From positions 1-21,554 of the IMG/VR virus record IMGVR_UViG_3300032331_001711: a DNA stretch of 21,554 bases. One strand, given 5' to 3'. This DNA comes from a virus. The notes under the pieces are model-generated. The model had not been told where the DNA came from, did not search any database, and was given only the letters and a program-made list of their open reading frames with translations. The position numbers were made by a program, and so were the translations under genes. Positions 15,069 through 21,554 of this stretch are shown piece by piece. Position 1 is the first letter of the stretch; each line of letters begins with the position of its first letter.

Positions 15069-17653
15069 TAAAAGGTTCCCCCGCCAGTTCCACCGGTCAC
15101 GGTCAAAACGCCGGTAGATGGATTAAATTTGAGTTTAGTGCTTGACACCTTTGCGGGCAAGTTTCCGGTCGTGCTGGTCACCCATGTCAGGTACATATCA
15201 GCCGAAGTCGTTGTGTCGTCGGTGATTGCGATATTCGTTGCATTTGTTGCGTTTGTTGCACTTCCCGCGCTGCCATCAATCGACACGCCGTTCAATGTTT
15301 GGCTGGCGCTGGTGCGGTTCAACGCGATTCCGGTCGTTCCAATGTAAACGGTCGAATTCCCCAACACGGTCGAAGGGATCGTGCCGGTCAATTGGCCAGC
15401 CGGAATGCTGGTCAGGCTGGCAGCCGATCCGCTGAACACCGTGGCCGACAACGTGCCGGTGGACGGGTTGAATTGCAATTTCGTGCTGCTAACATATTCC
15501 GTGCCCAGGTTGCCGGTCGTTTGATTGGCAAAAAGCGGATACCTGGTCGCGTTGGTCGTCGTGTCGTCGGTCACCGTCGCGTAAGCGGTAGGCGTCACCC
15601 AGGACGGGGCCGAAGTCCCGTTCGATTGCAGCACCTTGTTTGCGTCACCGGCTGCGGAAGCCAGGAACGACGTTGTACCGGCCGCGGATTGGTAGGGAAT
15701 ACTAGCGGCAGCACCGCCCGCCAAATTCGTCGCTGTCCCCACGGAAACGCTGCTGGCGGTCACGTTGCGGAAGTATGCGCCCGCGGCATAGTATTGCAAC
15801 AAATCATTGTTGGCTAGGCCGGACACTTGAACGTTTTGAATGTCGTTCAATGTCGGGCCGATGAAAACCTTGACCTGGATCGAACCATTGGTTCCGCCCG
15901 CGGCTTTGGTCACCACGCCAATTTGCACTTTGATGTTTGGCGCCACCGGTTGGGTTTTTGTGTAACCGCCAACAACGGTTGGGTCGTACCAAAGCGCGTC
16001 GCCGTCAGCATAGCCAGGCGAAGTCGATAAATCGTGGACGATACCGAACGCGGTGATGCGACCAAACGAATTTTTGGCAATGTCTTCGGTGGCCAAACCA
16101 ATGATGTGCGTCGGATCGGTCATGCCAATCGGGGCGGGTTCGAAGGTCACATAACCGGTCGTTCCGTATGCGCCCGACACGGCCACAACCTGGCCATTCG
16201 TAATGGCTTGCGATGCGCGGCCGTAAATGAAAATTTCCTCACCGATCTGTTGGGTGATGTTGTTTTGTTTGAAGTTCAACGTATCGCTGGACGAATCAAA
16301 CCACATCGTTCCAATCGGCGTGGATGCGGGAATCGAACCCGAAAACTGAACCGACCTGGCGCCAGCCAAATTGGCGCTGTCGTCAATCGTGATGCCGCTG
16401 TTTTGAATCAGTTTGCCCGTCGTGCCGTCAAATCGGGCGATGGCGTTGTCCGTGGCGCTGCCTGGGCCTGACACATCACCATTGCCGTTTGTCGTCCATG
16501 TAGGGGCGCCAGCGCCGTTTGAAGTCAATACCTGGCCAGCGGTTCCAACTGAAGTGAACGCATAAGCCGTGCCGTTTCCGTAAGCCACCGCGCCAGCCGT
16601 TGGCGTTGCACCGTCGCCGGTTCCACCGTTGGCAATCGGCAGCGTTCCGGAAACATGGGTGGCCAAGCCAATTTTTCCCCAGGTTGGCGCTGCGCCAACG
16701 CCGCCGGAAATCAAAGCATTGCCCGTGGCCACGTCGGCCAGGGTGGATAAAGTGGTCGCACCGGACGCGTAAATAATGTCGCCGATGGTGTAACTGGTCA
16801 GGCCCGTGCCGCCTTTGGCAACCGCAATTGTGGTTGCGTTCCAGGTTCCAGTTGCAATTGTGCCCAGGGTGGTGATCGACGTTTGACCAGGATACGTGTC
16901 GCTGATCTTGATGCCCGACGATGAAACGTCGATGGTCGTGCCGTTCGCTTTGACTGAAAACTGATTCGAAATCAGTTGCAAACCATTGCCCGCGGTATAT
17001 GTGCCCACGCCTGAAAACTGCGACCAGGGCATGGCTGTCACATTGATTGTGCCGGTGCGCGATGCGGTGGTCACCCAACCGGTGGATGCCAACGTGGCGC
17101 CGTCTTCAATGAACGTGAATGCGCCTGGCACTTCCGACCAAACGTTCATGTCGCTGGTGCGTGTCCATCCGCTGGCGCTGGCTGCATAAATGCCGTTTTC
17201 AGCCTGGGCGGTTTGATTCTTGACCAGGATGCGATCGCCCGCGGTCAGCGTGGAAATCCAATCGCCACCAGCCTGGACGGCCAGGCCGGATAACGTGATG
17301 TTGTTTGTGGTTGCGTAAACGCACGACGCTTTCACATCCAAACCTTGGGCGACGGAATCGACATAAGCCTTGTTGGCAATGTCGGTGTCGGCCGAAGGCG
17401 ACGTGGCCACCTGGCCGGTGACGGCGTAAATGTTTGTGAAATAACCGGCTGCGGGCGCGGTTCCACCAATCACCGATGAATCAATCGTGCTGTTGGTGAT
17501 CGTCAAACCCGATTGAATCGGGTTAATGTTGGCGTAAAACGGTGTTCCGGCGGGGCCGATGAACGTGATTAAATCAAACGTCGGTTCAGGCTGAAAAAGC
17601 GCCTGAACCGGTTTGATGTTGGTCGTGTTCGTGACAGCGGTGCTGTTCGACAT
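15068..17653 (-). CDS. Major tail-fibre protein, repeat-rich (861 aa)
   Basis: The first adhesion gene of the block. Residues 1-75 include ITNSTIDSS..GGTAPAAGYF, the fibre anchor repeat. ANKAYVDSVAQGLDVKAS (~93-110), RILVKNQTAQAENGIY (~141-156) and DGATLASTGWV (~184-194) form the widespread phage-fibre KAYVD/VLVKNQ domain. Residues ~278-340 and ~640-685 are modules shared with the 421-aa fibre. Residues ~470-600 (EIFIYGRASQ, VSGAYGTTGYVTF, GLATEDIAKNSFGRITAFG) are a beta domain. Two DDTTT repeats end the protein, which closes in GGGTF. ATG at 17653 follows TTAAGGGGGCGTC. No depolymerase motif seen; a non-enzymatic fibre is likely. Confidence 0.88.
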   Translation of the reverse strand: MSNSTAVTNTTNIKPVQALFQPEPTFDLITFIGPAGTPFYANINPIQSGLTITNSTIDSSVIGGTAPAAGYFTNIYAVTGQVATSPSADTDIANKAYVDSVAQGLDVKASCVYATTNNITLSGLAVQAGGDWISTLTAGDRILVKNQTAQAENGIYAASASGWTRTSDMNVWSEVPGAFTFIEDGATLASTGWVTTASRTGTINVTAMPWSQFSGVGTYTAGNGLQLISNQFSVKANGTTIDVSSSGIKISDTYPGQTSITTLGTIATGTWNATTIAVAKGGTGLTSYTIGDIIYASGATTLSTLADVATGNALISGGVGAAPTWGKIGLATHVSGTLPIANGGTGDGATPTAGAVAYGNGTAYAFTSVGTAGQVLTSNGAGAPTWTTNGNGDVSGPGSATDNAIARFDGTTGKLIQNSGITIDDSANLAGARSVQFSGSIPASTPIGTMWFDSSSDTLNFKQNNITQQIGEEIFIYGRASQAITNGQVVAVSGAYGTTGYVTFEPAPIGMTDPTHIIGLATEDIAKNSFGRITAFGIVHDLSTSPGYADGDALWYDPTVVGGYTKTQPVAPNIKVQIGVVTKAAGGTNGSIQVKVFIGPTLNDIQNVQVSGLANNDLLQYYAAGAYFRNVTASSVSVGTATNLAGGAAASIPYQSAAGTTSFLASAAGDANKVLQSNGTSAPSWVTPTAYATVTDDTTTNATRYPLFANQTTGNLGTEYVSSTKLQFNPSTGTLSATVFSGSAASLTSIPAGQLTGTIPSTVLGNSTVYIGTTGIALNRTSASQTLNGVSIDGSAGSATNATNATNIAITDDTTTSADMYLTWVTSTTGNLPAKVSSTKLKFNPSTGVLTVTGGTGGGTF
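15101..15223 (-). repeat. DDTTT fibre repeat, copy 2
   Basis: Residues 811-851 of the 861-aa fibre (TDDTTTSADMYLTWVTSTTG...VSSTKLKFNPSTGVL). Same register as the copy at 15428-15571: DDTTT, TTGNL, VSSTKL-FNPSTG. Such repeats usually fold as trimeric beta shaft segments. Confidence 0.85.
15428..15571 (-). repeat. DDTTT fibre repeat, copy 1
   Basis: Residues 695-742 of the 861-aa fibre (TDDTTTNATRYPLFANQTTG...VSSTKLQFNPSTGTL). Matches the copy nearer the C-terminus; the two are separated by ~70 residues containing SATNATNATN and GQLTGTIPS. Confidence 0.85.
16640..16741 (-). repeat. Fibre module copy B (matches 14703-14801)
   Basis: Residues ~305-338 of the 861-aa fibre (LADVATGNALISGGVGAAPT, then WGKIGLATHVSGTL). 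The counterpart in the 421-aa fibre differs at only a few residues, and the DNA is also similar, so one copy was probably derived from the other by duplication or recombination. Confidence 0.8.
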
Positions 17654-17662
17654 GACGCCCCC

Positions 17663-18004
17663 TTAATCTGCTTGGACGGGCGTGATGTAAAGTGTGTTTG
17701 TGCCGCTGCTAATCGCCTTGATGTAAAACGGGCCTTTGGGGGCTGCGATCACCAAGGGAAAATTCATGCTGCCAGGTAACACGTAAGAACCGGAAGTGCC
17801 GGTGGTGGCCACTTTCGGGGTCACCAGGTTGGCCGATTCGGGCGCCATTTCAATGGCTGCAACGCCGGTTCCAACATTCAACAAACTGACGTAGTTTGTT
17901 TGATCGTTGGTCGATGGAACGATTTGCAAAGCCGCCGACGCTGATGTTGTCAAGTCAAGCGCATAGGTTGGCCCGCTTGTTCTAATGGCTGATAAATTGA
18001 CCAT
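17663..18004 (-). CDS. Small beta-rich virion-type protein (113 aa)
   Basis: The first gene after the capsid-block terminator. The product is Ser/Thr/Ala/Val-rich (SASAALQIVPSTNDQTNYVS, LLNVGTGVAAIEMAP, SYVLPGSMNFPLVIAAPKG, FYIKAISSGTNTLYI), with no charged clusters or membrane helix, suggesting an all-beta structural protein. Its end (PFYIKAISSG-NTLYI) recalls small capsid- or tail-associated proteins, but I cannot name a family. GGAAAGGGTTAAAA precedes the ATG at 18004. It precedes the fibre block by 9 bp and may be co-expressed with it; a decoration or fibre-base role is a guess. Confidence 0.7.
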   Translation of the reverse strand: MVNLSAIRTSGPTYALDLTTSASAALQIVPSTNDQTNYVSLLNVGTGVAAIEMAPESANLVTPKVATTGTSGSYVLPGSMNFPLVIAAPKGPFYIKAISSGTNTLYITPVQAD

Positions 18005-18030
18005 TTTTAACCCTTTCCCGTGTTTTGAAA

Positions 18031-18059
18031 ATTATAGTGCCGACCATAGAAAAAAAGCC
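18031..18059 (-). promoter_or_regulatory. Candidate promoter, TATAAT box after terminator
   Basis: A perfect TATAAT lies on the - strand at 18036-18031, 27 bp upstream of the 113-aa start. No TTGACA-like box is present at 16-19 bp spacing (GGCTTT at 17 bp), so it is a -10 only. Its position just past the terminator would restart transcription into the tail block. An activator or phage factor would be needed if it works. Confidence 0.3.
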
Positions 18060-18077
18060 ACCCCTTTTGAGGGCGGC
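18050..18077 (-). terminator. Rho-independent terminator after the 140-aa gene
   Basis: On the - strand: GCCGCCC, a TCAAAAG loop, then GGGTGGC followed by seven T. The 7-bp stem includes one G-U wobble, so it forms well only in the minus transcript; the plus strand would have an A-C mismatch. It lies 21 bp after the 140-aa stop and before the 113-aa gene, separating capsid from tail genes. Confidence 0.85.
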
Positions 18078-18098
18078 CTTCTTTCACTTCATGCCATA

Positions 18099-18521
18099 TT
18101 AAGGCAAGAATGTCAGGTCGTAACCGTAGATGAACACATCGGCGGTTGCGGCTGCGCCCTGGGCGGTAGTGTTGCGAATGTAAAGGGGTGTGCCCGATAC
18201 TGCGTCGGTTGACGTAGCGGCGGTAACAACCACTTTCGCGGGGGCGCTGTTGCCGGTCAAAGCATAAGCGGTTTTGACAGCCGTACCGGTTGCGCCTGGG
18301 CCTGTGTAAACGGCCAATTGGGCCGTAGTCAGGTTGATGGACGCGTTGGTGACGATGATGCTTTGAACGCTGACGCTACCGGCCACCAGGATGGGGGCAA
18401 TGGTGTCGGCGACTGCGTTCAGGTTCACGCCTTGGGCCGATGCAATCAGGCGAAGTGCCTGGTTTGTTGCAAGGGGGGTAGGGTGATTCGTGGTGGTTGA
18501 TGCTGGCCCTGGATTGCTCAT
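18099..18521 (-). CDS. Small coat-adjacent protein (140 aa), possible decoration protein
   Basis: A 140-aa product following the coat gene. It starts MSNPGPASTTTNHPTPLATN, then a beta-rich body (SVSVQSIIVTNASINLTTAQ, LAVYTGPGATGTAVKTAY, AKVVVTAATSTDAVSG) and FIYGYDLTFLP. Gly/Thr/Ala/Val are abundant; there are no cysteines and little charge. This fits a virion surface or head-decoration protein, but no named family is recognised. TTTGGAGAAATTAAC precedes the ATG at 18521. It is separated from the coat gene by a UUCG hairpin and followed by a terminator, so it is the last gene of the capsid transcript. Confidence 0.7.
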   Translation of the reverse strand: MSNPGPASTTTNHPTPLATNQALRLIASAQGVNLNAVADTIAPILVAGSVSVQSIIVTNASINLTTAQLAVYTGPGATGTAVKTAYALTGNSAPAKVVVTAATSTDAVSGTPLYIRNTTAQGAAATADVFIYGYDLTFLP

Positions 18522-18549
18522 GTTAATTTCTCCAAATTAGGTTTAATGA

Positions 18550-18569
18550 AGGGCGACCGAAGCCGCCCT
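18550..18569 (-). terminator. UUCG-capped hairpin after the coat gene
   Basis: On the - strand: GGGCGGC TTCG GTCGCCC, a 7-bp stem with one G-U and an ultrastable cUUCGg tetraloop, 7 bp after the coat stop. The following TTCATTAAACC is not a good U-tract, so it may be a partial terminator or an mRNA 3'-end stabiliser rather than a strong stop. The plus strand would have an A-C mismatch, so it is directional. Confidence 0.6.
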
Positions 18570-18576
18570 CGTTTCT

Positions 18577-19821
18577 TTAGGCTGCGACGCGGCAAGCCAA
18601 TTCGGGGTACAAAGGCGCCCAACCGTACAACACATCCAAACGCGTAGGAATGGAATCGTTGTTGATCGTGTATTGACGAACAACACGGATGGACAAACCA
18701 AGGTCTTTGTCGGACGCACGGCCCGCAAAGTGAACCCCGTCGGGCAACTCAAGGTCAGCCGTGGCCAAGGTCGCAAAATTCTTGTGGAATACCAAGTTTT
18801 GCGGGCTGGTTGTGCCGGTGTTGTTGAACGGTGTCACGGCAGCGGTGGCGCTGGTGGAAGTCACAACAACGTTTTGGAATTGGCCGCCGGTGATGATCGC
18901 GGGCGAAACAGTCACGGCCGTGCCACCAGTTGCGACGGCAGTAGTAGCCATCACAACGAAGTTGCGAAGTTTGCCGGAACCGTAGGCTGCGCGGTTTTGG
19001 GGGTTGACAGCGTAAACGCCAGCAATTTGGATCACGTCGCCCTGGTTCAAAGTCAATGCTGACGATGCGGTCAAAGTAACGGAACCGAATTGTGCCCAAC
19101 CGGTAGCAATACCGAAGGAAGCGGAAGTGGTGTCAACAGTCAGGGTTTTGCCGCTGTAAGAACCAAAAGTTTGGTTCACAACGTTCTGATCCATGTACCA
19201 GTTCATGCCAGCGGAATCGCGGCCCATCATGCCTTTGGTGTATTGCTTGCCGATCACGTCGGAAGGAACAAACAAACCTTTCAGGCTGTCAACGATGGTT
19301 GCGGAAGTGAAGGGCTCCACCACGCAAGAACGGCGACCGTCGCGGGGTGCGCCTTCGCTGTCCAGGTAAGCGCCAGCGGTCAAGTACGTAATCAGGCCGG
19401 TGGGCGGTGTGCCAGCCGTGCCGACGATGTTGGCCACGTTGTTTTTGGCCATAGTCAGGCCGTCCAAGTCCATTTTGTTGGCGATGGCAGCAACAGCGGG
19501 CTTCAGAATGCGGTCGCTGAACATATCCAAAGACAAGGCCAAATCCTGGGTCGTGAATTGGGTATCGACGTGGAATTGGGTGGACAAAGTAACTGGCACG
19601 GAAGTTTCGTTGAAGTCTTCAACGTTCAGCGCGGGGCCAGTAGTACCGATGAATCGGCCAGGACGACGGACGTTCAGGGTGTTACCGATTTTTGCGCCGG
19701 TGACAGCAAATTGGTCGTCGTATTCGCGGGTGACGTTGTTTGTGAACGTCAATTCGTTTTCCAAAACCATCAACGCTTCGTTGGTGATTTTTGAAATCGT
19801 CAGTAAATTGTTTCCAGACAT
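18577..19821 (-). CDS. Major capsid (coat) protein, P22 coat family
   Basis: A 414-aa protein; P22 coat is 430 aa. The sequence has the family's layout: an N-arm (NEALMVLENELTFTNNVTRE), ANKMDLDGLTMAKNN, a central GMMGRDSAGMNWYMDQNVV stretch, and an inserted-domain-like region with SVTLTASSALTLNQGDVIQI and AGVYAVNPQNR. The C-terminal part has LSIRVVRQYTINNDSIPTRL and DVLYGWAPLYPELACRVA. It directly follows the scaffold, as in P22. ATTAGGAAAACAAA precedes the ATG at 19821. It should form the T=7-type shell. A hairpin after the stop may keep coat mRNA abundant relative to downstream genes. Confidence 0.93.
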   Translation of the reverse strand: MSGNNLLTISKITNEALMVLENELTFTNNVTREYDDQFAVTGAKIGNTLNVRRPGRFIGTTGPALNVEDFNETSVPVTLSTQFHVDTQFTTQDLALSLDMFSDRILKPAVAAIANKMDLDGLTMAKNNVANIVGTAGTPPTGLITYLTAGAYLDSEGAPRDGRRSCVVEPFTSATIVDSLKGLFVPSDVIGKQYTKGMMGRDSAGMNWYMDQNVVNQTFGSYSGKTLTVDTTSASFGIATGWAQFGSVTLTASSALTLNQGDVIQIAGVYAVNPQNRAAYGSGKLRNFVVMATTAVATGGTAVTVSPAIITGGQFQNVVVTSTSATAAVTPFNNTGTTSPQNLVFHKNFATLATADLELPDGVHFAGRASDKDLGLSIRVVRQYTINNDSIPTRLDVLYGWAPLYPELACRVAA

Positions 19822-19851
19822 TTTGTTTTCCTAATTGAAAAGGGTTAATTG

Positions 19852-20811
19852 TCAGCGAATCTGCCTGTTTTGGCGGGCCGCTTTCCATTGGGCAAATGTA
19901 CCGTGAAAATTGCCGTCGGCATCCACGTTATTGTCCGTTTTAGAAACGGCGCCACGAATCGGGCTGATTGGCGCTGGCGCTTTAGATTTCACCGCGGTCG
20001 ATTTCACTTCGGGGGCGCTGGCTTTTGGGGCGGTTTTCTCAAACTGCGCCTCAAGTCTGCCGATTTGTCGAAGGGCTGAAATTACGGAACCTTCGCCAAG
20101 TTTCTTGGCAAAGTCGGGATTCTCGGCCAAGTGATAAAGGATTTGTGGCCCCACATCACTATCCATGATTGCGTCGCGCACGGGGTCTGAAATAGACACA
20201 TCGCTTGACTGAACCATGTCGTCGAAATCCGGCAATTCGCTTCTCGCTGCATTCACGCGGTCGGCCCAACTCTTTTCGAATTGCGCCCGTTGTTCCGCGG
20301 CCTTGCGATTTGCTTCTGCCTGGTCACGTTCCATCAACTTCTTATCAGCGGTATATTCGGCCAACGCTTTCGCGTATTCGAACATATCGTTGAATTCTTC
20401 AGGCTTGGGTTCGGGGCCAAAATCGTCCTGGGCTTTCGCCTGGGGGTTCGCTTTGGTTTCCAGTTCCTTCAGCCTGGCTTCCAGTTCTTGCCTGGCTTCG
20501 CGTTCCTTTTGGGCCTCGGCCCGTGCGGCTTCGCGTTGCTTGGTAATCTCTGAAAAGCGCCTTTCGATCTTCGGGTTCGCCTTGCGTTCCTTTTGATCGT
20601 CTTCTACGGTCGCCTCATTCCCTTCCCCGTCTGAATCACTCTGATCGGCCTGATTTTCCGGCTCGTCAGCAACCTGGGTTTCCCCGTCGTTTGCTGGCGC
20701 CTCGGTGGTTTCAGGCTGCGCGTCAACTAATCCAAGTTTACGGGCGGTGAATTCCGCTAAATTGTCACTCGTCACCAGGTTAGCGGCGACGCGTTCTTGC
20801 ACTTCGGACAT
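19852..20811 (-). CDS. Scaffolding protein
   Basis: A 319-aa protein (P22 gp8 is 303 aa). Residues ~30-75 are acidic (ETTEAPANDGETQVADEPEN), followed by a long charged helix (FSEITKQREAARAEAQKERE, ARLKELETKAN) and EYAKALAEYTADKKL. The C-terminal end is basic and rich in Lys/Ala (VKSKAPAPISPIRG) and finishes FHGTFAQWKAARQNRQIR, the coat-binding helix type typical of phage scaffolds. Its position between portal and coat also fits. TAGGGATACGT precedes the ATG at 20811. It should template procapsid assembly and leave before DNA packaging. Confidence 0.9.
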   Translation of the reverse strand: MSEVQERVAANLVTSDNLAEFTARKLGLVDAQPETTEAPANDGETQVADEPENQADQSDSDGEGNEATVEDDQKERKANPKIERRFSEITKQREAARAEAQKEREARQELEARLKELETKANPQAKAQDDFGPEPKPEEFNDMFEYAKALAEYTADKKLMERDQAEANRKAAEQRAQFEKSWADRVNAARSELPDFDDMVQSSDVSISDPVRDAIMDSDVGPQILYHLAENPDFAKKLGEGSVISALRQIGRLEAQFEKTAPKASAPEVKSTAVKSKAPAPISPIRGAVSKTDNNVDADGNFHGTFAQWKAARQNRQIR

Positions 20812-20831
20812 ACGTATCCCTACGAATCAAC

Positions 20832-20849
20832 CCAATGAAAACCCATTGG
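20832..20849. repeat. Inverted repeat CCAATG-6-CATTGG
   Basis: Perfect 6-bp arms with a 6-base spacer, in the untranslated leader of the scaffold gene. It could form a weak hairpin in the mRNA or be a protein-binding site. No U-tract follows, so it is not a terminator. Confidence 0.5.
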
Positions 20850-20857
20850 TAGGTTTT

Positions 20858-20872
20858 GGTTAATTGTTAACC
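20858..20872. repeat. Palindrome GGTTAA-TTG-TTAACC
   Basis: A perfect 6-bp inverted repeat with 3-bp centre, sitting where the -10 of the candidate promoter would be. The form is that of an operator; it might also make a small stem-loop in RNA. It lies between the portal and scaffold genes. Confidence 0.6.
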
Positions 20873-20892
20873 GGAATCAATCTCATTGTCAA
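20863..20892 (-). promoter_or_regulatory. Candidate promoter for scaffold/coat
   Basis: Right after the portal stop, the - strand has a perfect TTGACA (20892-20887) and, 18 bp on, AACAAT (20868-20863), four of six matches to TATAAT. The palindrome GGTTAA-TTG-TTAACC covers this -10, which would suit a regulated site. It lies ~50 bp ahead of the scaffold ATG. The -10 is poor, so this is tentative. Confidence 0.4.
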
Positions 20893-21554
20893 CTATTGTG
20901 GCATGGCCATCGGCTGCTGCATTTCAGGTTGCATTTGCGGCTGCATTTGTTGCTGCGGCATTTGGCCAGGAATACCCGACGCCATGTCCATTTGTCCAAT
21001 GAACGGGCTGGCGCCCTGGTGAATATCCTCGGCTGCAACGCTTGAAAATGCGTATTGCTCGGCGTTCATTTGCTCGATGCGGCGCAATAGGTCTTCCGGC
21101 GACATATTGGCCAACAACAGTTTGACCACCGCGTCGATTTCCGTTTTGTTTTGGCTGGTGATCGACCTGGTGTTTTGGTCGTTGACCTTGACTTCGGCCA
21201 TCGTTTCGGTGTTGTGCGCCTTGGCGATGCCTTTGATAAGTTCGCGGCGGGTTTCGCCTTCCTGGCGCACACCTTCTTTGGTGACGCCATATTTGATGTC
21301 CAGGCCCATCGCTTGCATTTGCTGTTGCTGGTCTTGAACCATCTTCTGCAATTGCATCAACTTCATTTGAACCTGGGGTGGAATGTCGATCTTCTCGTCG
21401 ATCTGCGCCAGCGGGTTCATGGCTGCCAGGCGGTCGGCGATCACGTCGGCGCCAGGGAAATCCATGTTGCGGAACAGTAGGTCGCCCGCGACCTGGAAAA
21501 TCTCGTTTTGCGCCATCAACGGCATCATGGCTTCGACGGCTTCCTGGCGCTTGC
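20893..21554 (-). CDS. Portal protein, C-terminal part (5' end outside window)
   Basis: The frame is open to the right edge (codons KRQEAVEAMMPLMAQNEI continue before the internal ATG), so this is the C-terminal ~220 residues of a longer protein. The pattern KRQEAVEAMMPL, NMDFPGADVIADRLAAMNPL and a Gln-rich tail (QMQPQMQPEMQQPMAMPQ) matches the C-terminal region of P22-type portals. The following genes are scaffold and coat, as in P22. The helical stretch with QMKLMQLQKMVQDQQQQMQA would form the portal barrel or stalk. The function as DNA-packaging vertex is inferred from family and order. Confidence 0.9.
   Translation of the reverse strand, partial: KRQEAVEAMMPLMAQNEIFQVAGDLLFRNMDFPGADVIADRLAAMNPLAQIDEKIDIPPQVQMKLMQLQKMVQDQQQQMQAMGLDIKYGVTKEGVRQEGETRRELIKGIAKAHNTETMAEVKVNDQNTRSITSQNKTEIDAVVKLLLANMSPEDLLRRIEQMNAEQYAFSSVAAEDIHQGASPFIGQMDMASGIPGQMPQQQMQPQMQPEMQQPMAMPQ

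Noticed and set aside
14562-16471. Several + strand frames opposite the fibre genes
   Set aside because: They are antisense images of the Gly/Thr repeats and show Arg/Gly-rich repetitive products.
18005-18098. Possible tRNA or small RNA in the only gap in the tail/capsid boundary
   Set aside because: The 94-bp gap is explained by the terminator, the TATAAT box and a ribosome-binding site; no cloverleaf can be drawn.

Overview
This window is part of the genome of a tailed dsDNA bacteriophage with P22-like (short-tailed, podovirus-type) virion genes. The sequence shows a portal C-terminus, a scaffold, a P22-type coat protein, a gp4-like head-completion protein, a gp10-like tail hub, and a run of gp7/gp20/gp16-style DNA-ejection proteins. 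The host is probably a Gram-negative bacterium. Cys-rich early proteins and tail-fibre modules of this kind suggest a Pseudomonadota host, perhaps Burkholderiales, but this is a low-confidence guess. No rRNA, tRNA, CRISPR array, integrase, transposase or terminase is visible. No gene-free stretch exceeds 100 bp.

Layout. Positions 2-1699 (+ strand) are an early or recombination segment: a YqaJ/lambda-exo-type nuclease cut by the left edge, a small protein with an SSB-like acidic tail, a 49-aa membrane protein, a Cys-containing predicted DNA-binding protein, and a Cys-rich 76-aa protein. Positions 1696-21554 (- strand) are one late block, which is read from the right edge leftwards. It runs: portal (cut by the right edge), scaffold, coat, 140-aa protein, terminator, 113-aa protein, two tail-fibre proteins (861 and 421 aa), a pectate-lyase-fold tailspike (625 aa), two small paralogous proteins, gp4-like, gp10-like, an 84-aa mini-fibre protein, a cupin-like protein, three ejection proteins (249, 535, 848 aa), and a lysis cassette (76-aa coiled-coil/TM protein, 2-TM protein, holin, M15 endopeptidase). 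The two blocks converge with overlapping stop codons at 1696-1699.

How the genes work together. Portal, scaffold and coat build the procapsid. The gp4-like and gp10-like proteins close the portal and form the tail hub. The fibres and spike bind and probably degrade host surface glycans. The ejection proteins, one carrying a predicted peptidoglycan-cleaving domain, cross the envelope with the DNA. The lysis genes release progeny. A strand-specific terminator after the 140-aa gene and a UUCG hairpin after the coat gene suggest that capsid expression is set apart from tail expression. Translation is tightly coupled: many junctions are ATGA or TAATG overlaps, with a G-run ribosome-binding site embedded in the last codons of the upstream gene.

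No clearly unprecedented system was found. The most interesting points are an apparent beta-rich insertion in the gp4-like protein, a three-gene adhesion block placed between coat and gp4 with shared modules and a shared C-terminal domain, an 84-aa mini-fibre where P22 encodes its tail needle, and a -35-like box plus a perfect palindrome in front of the scaffold gene.
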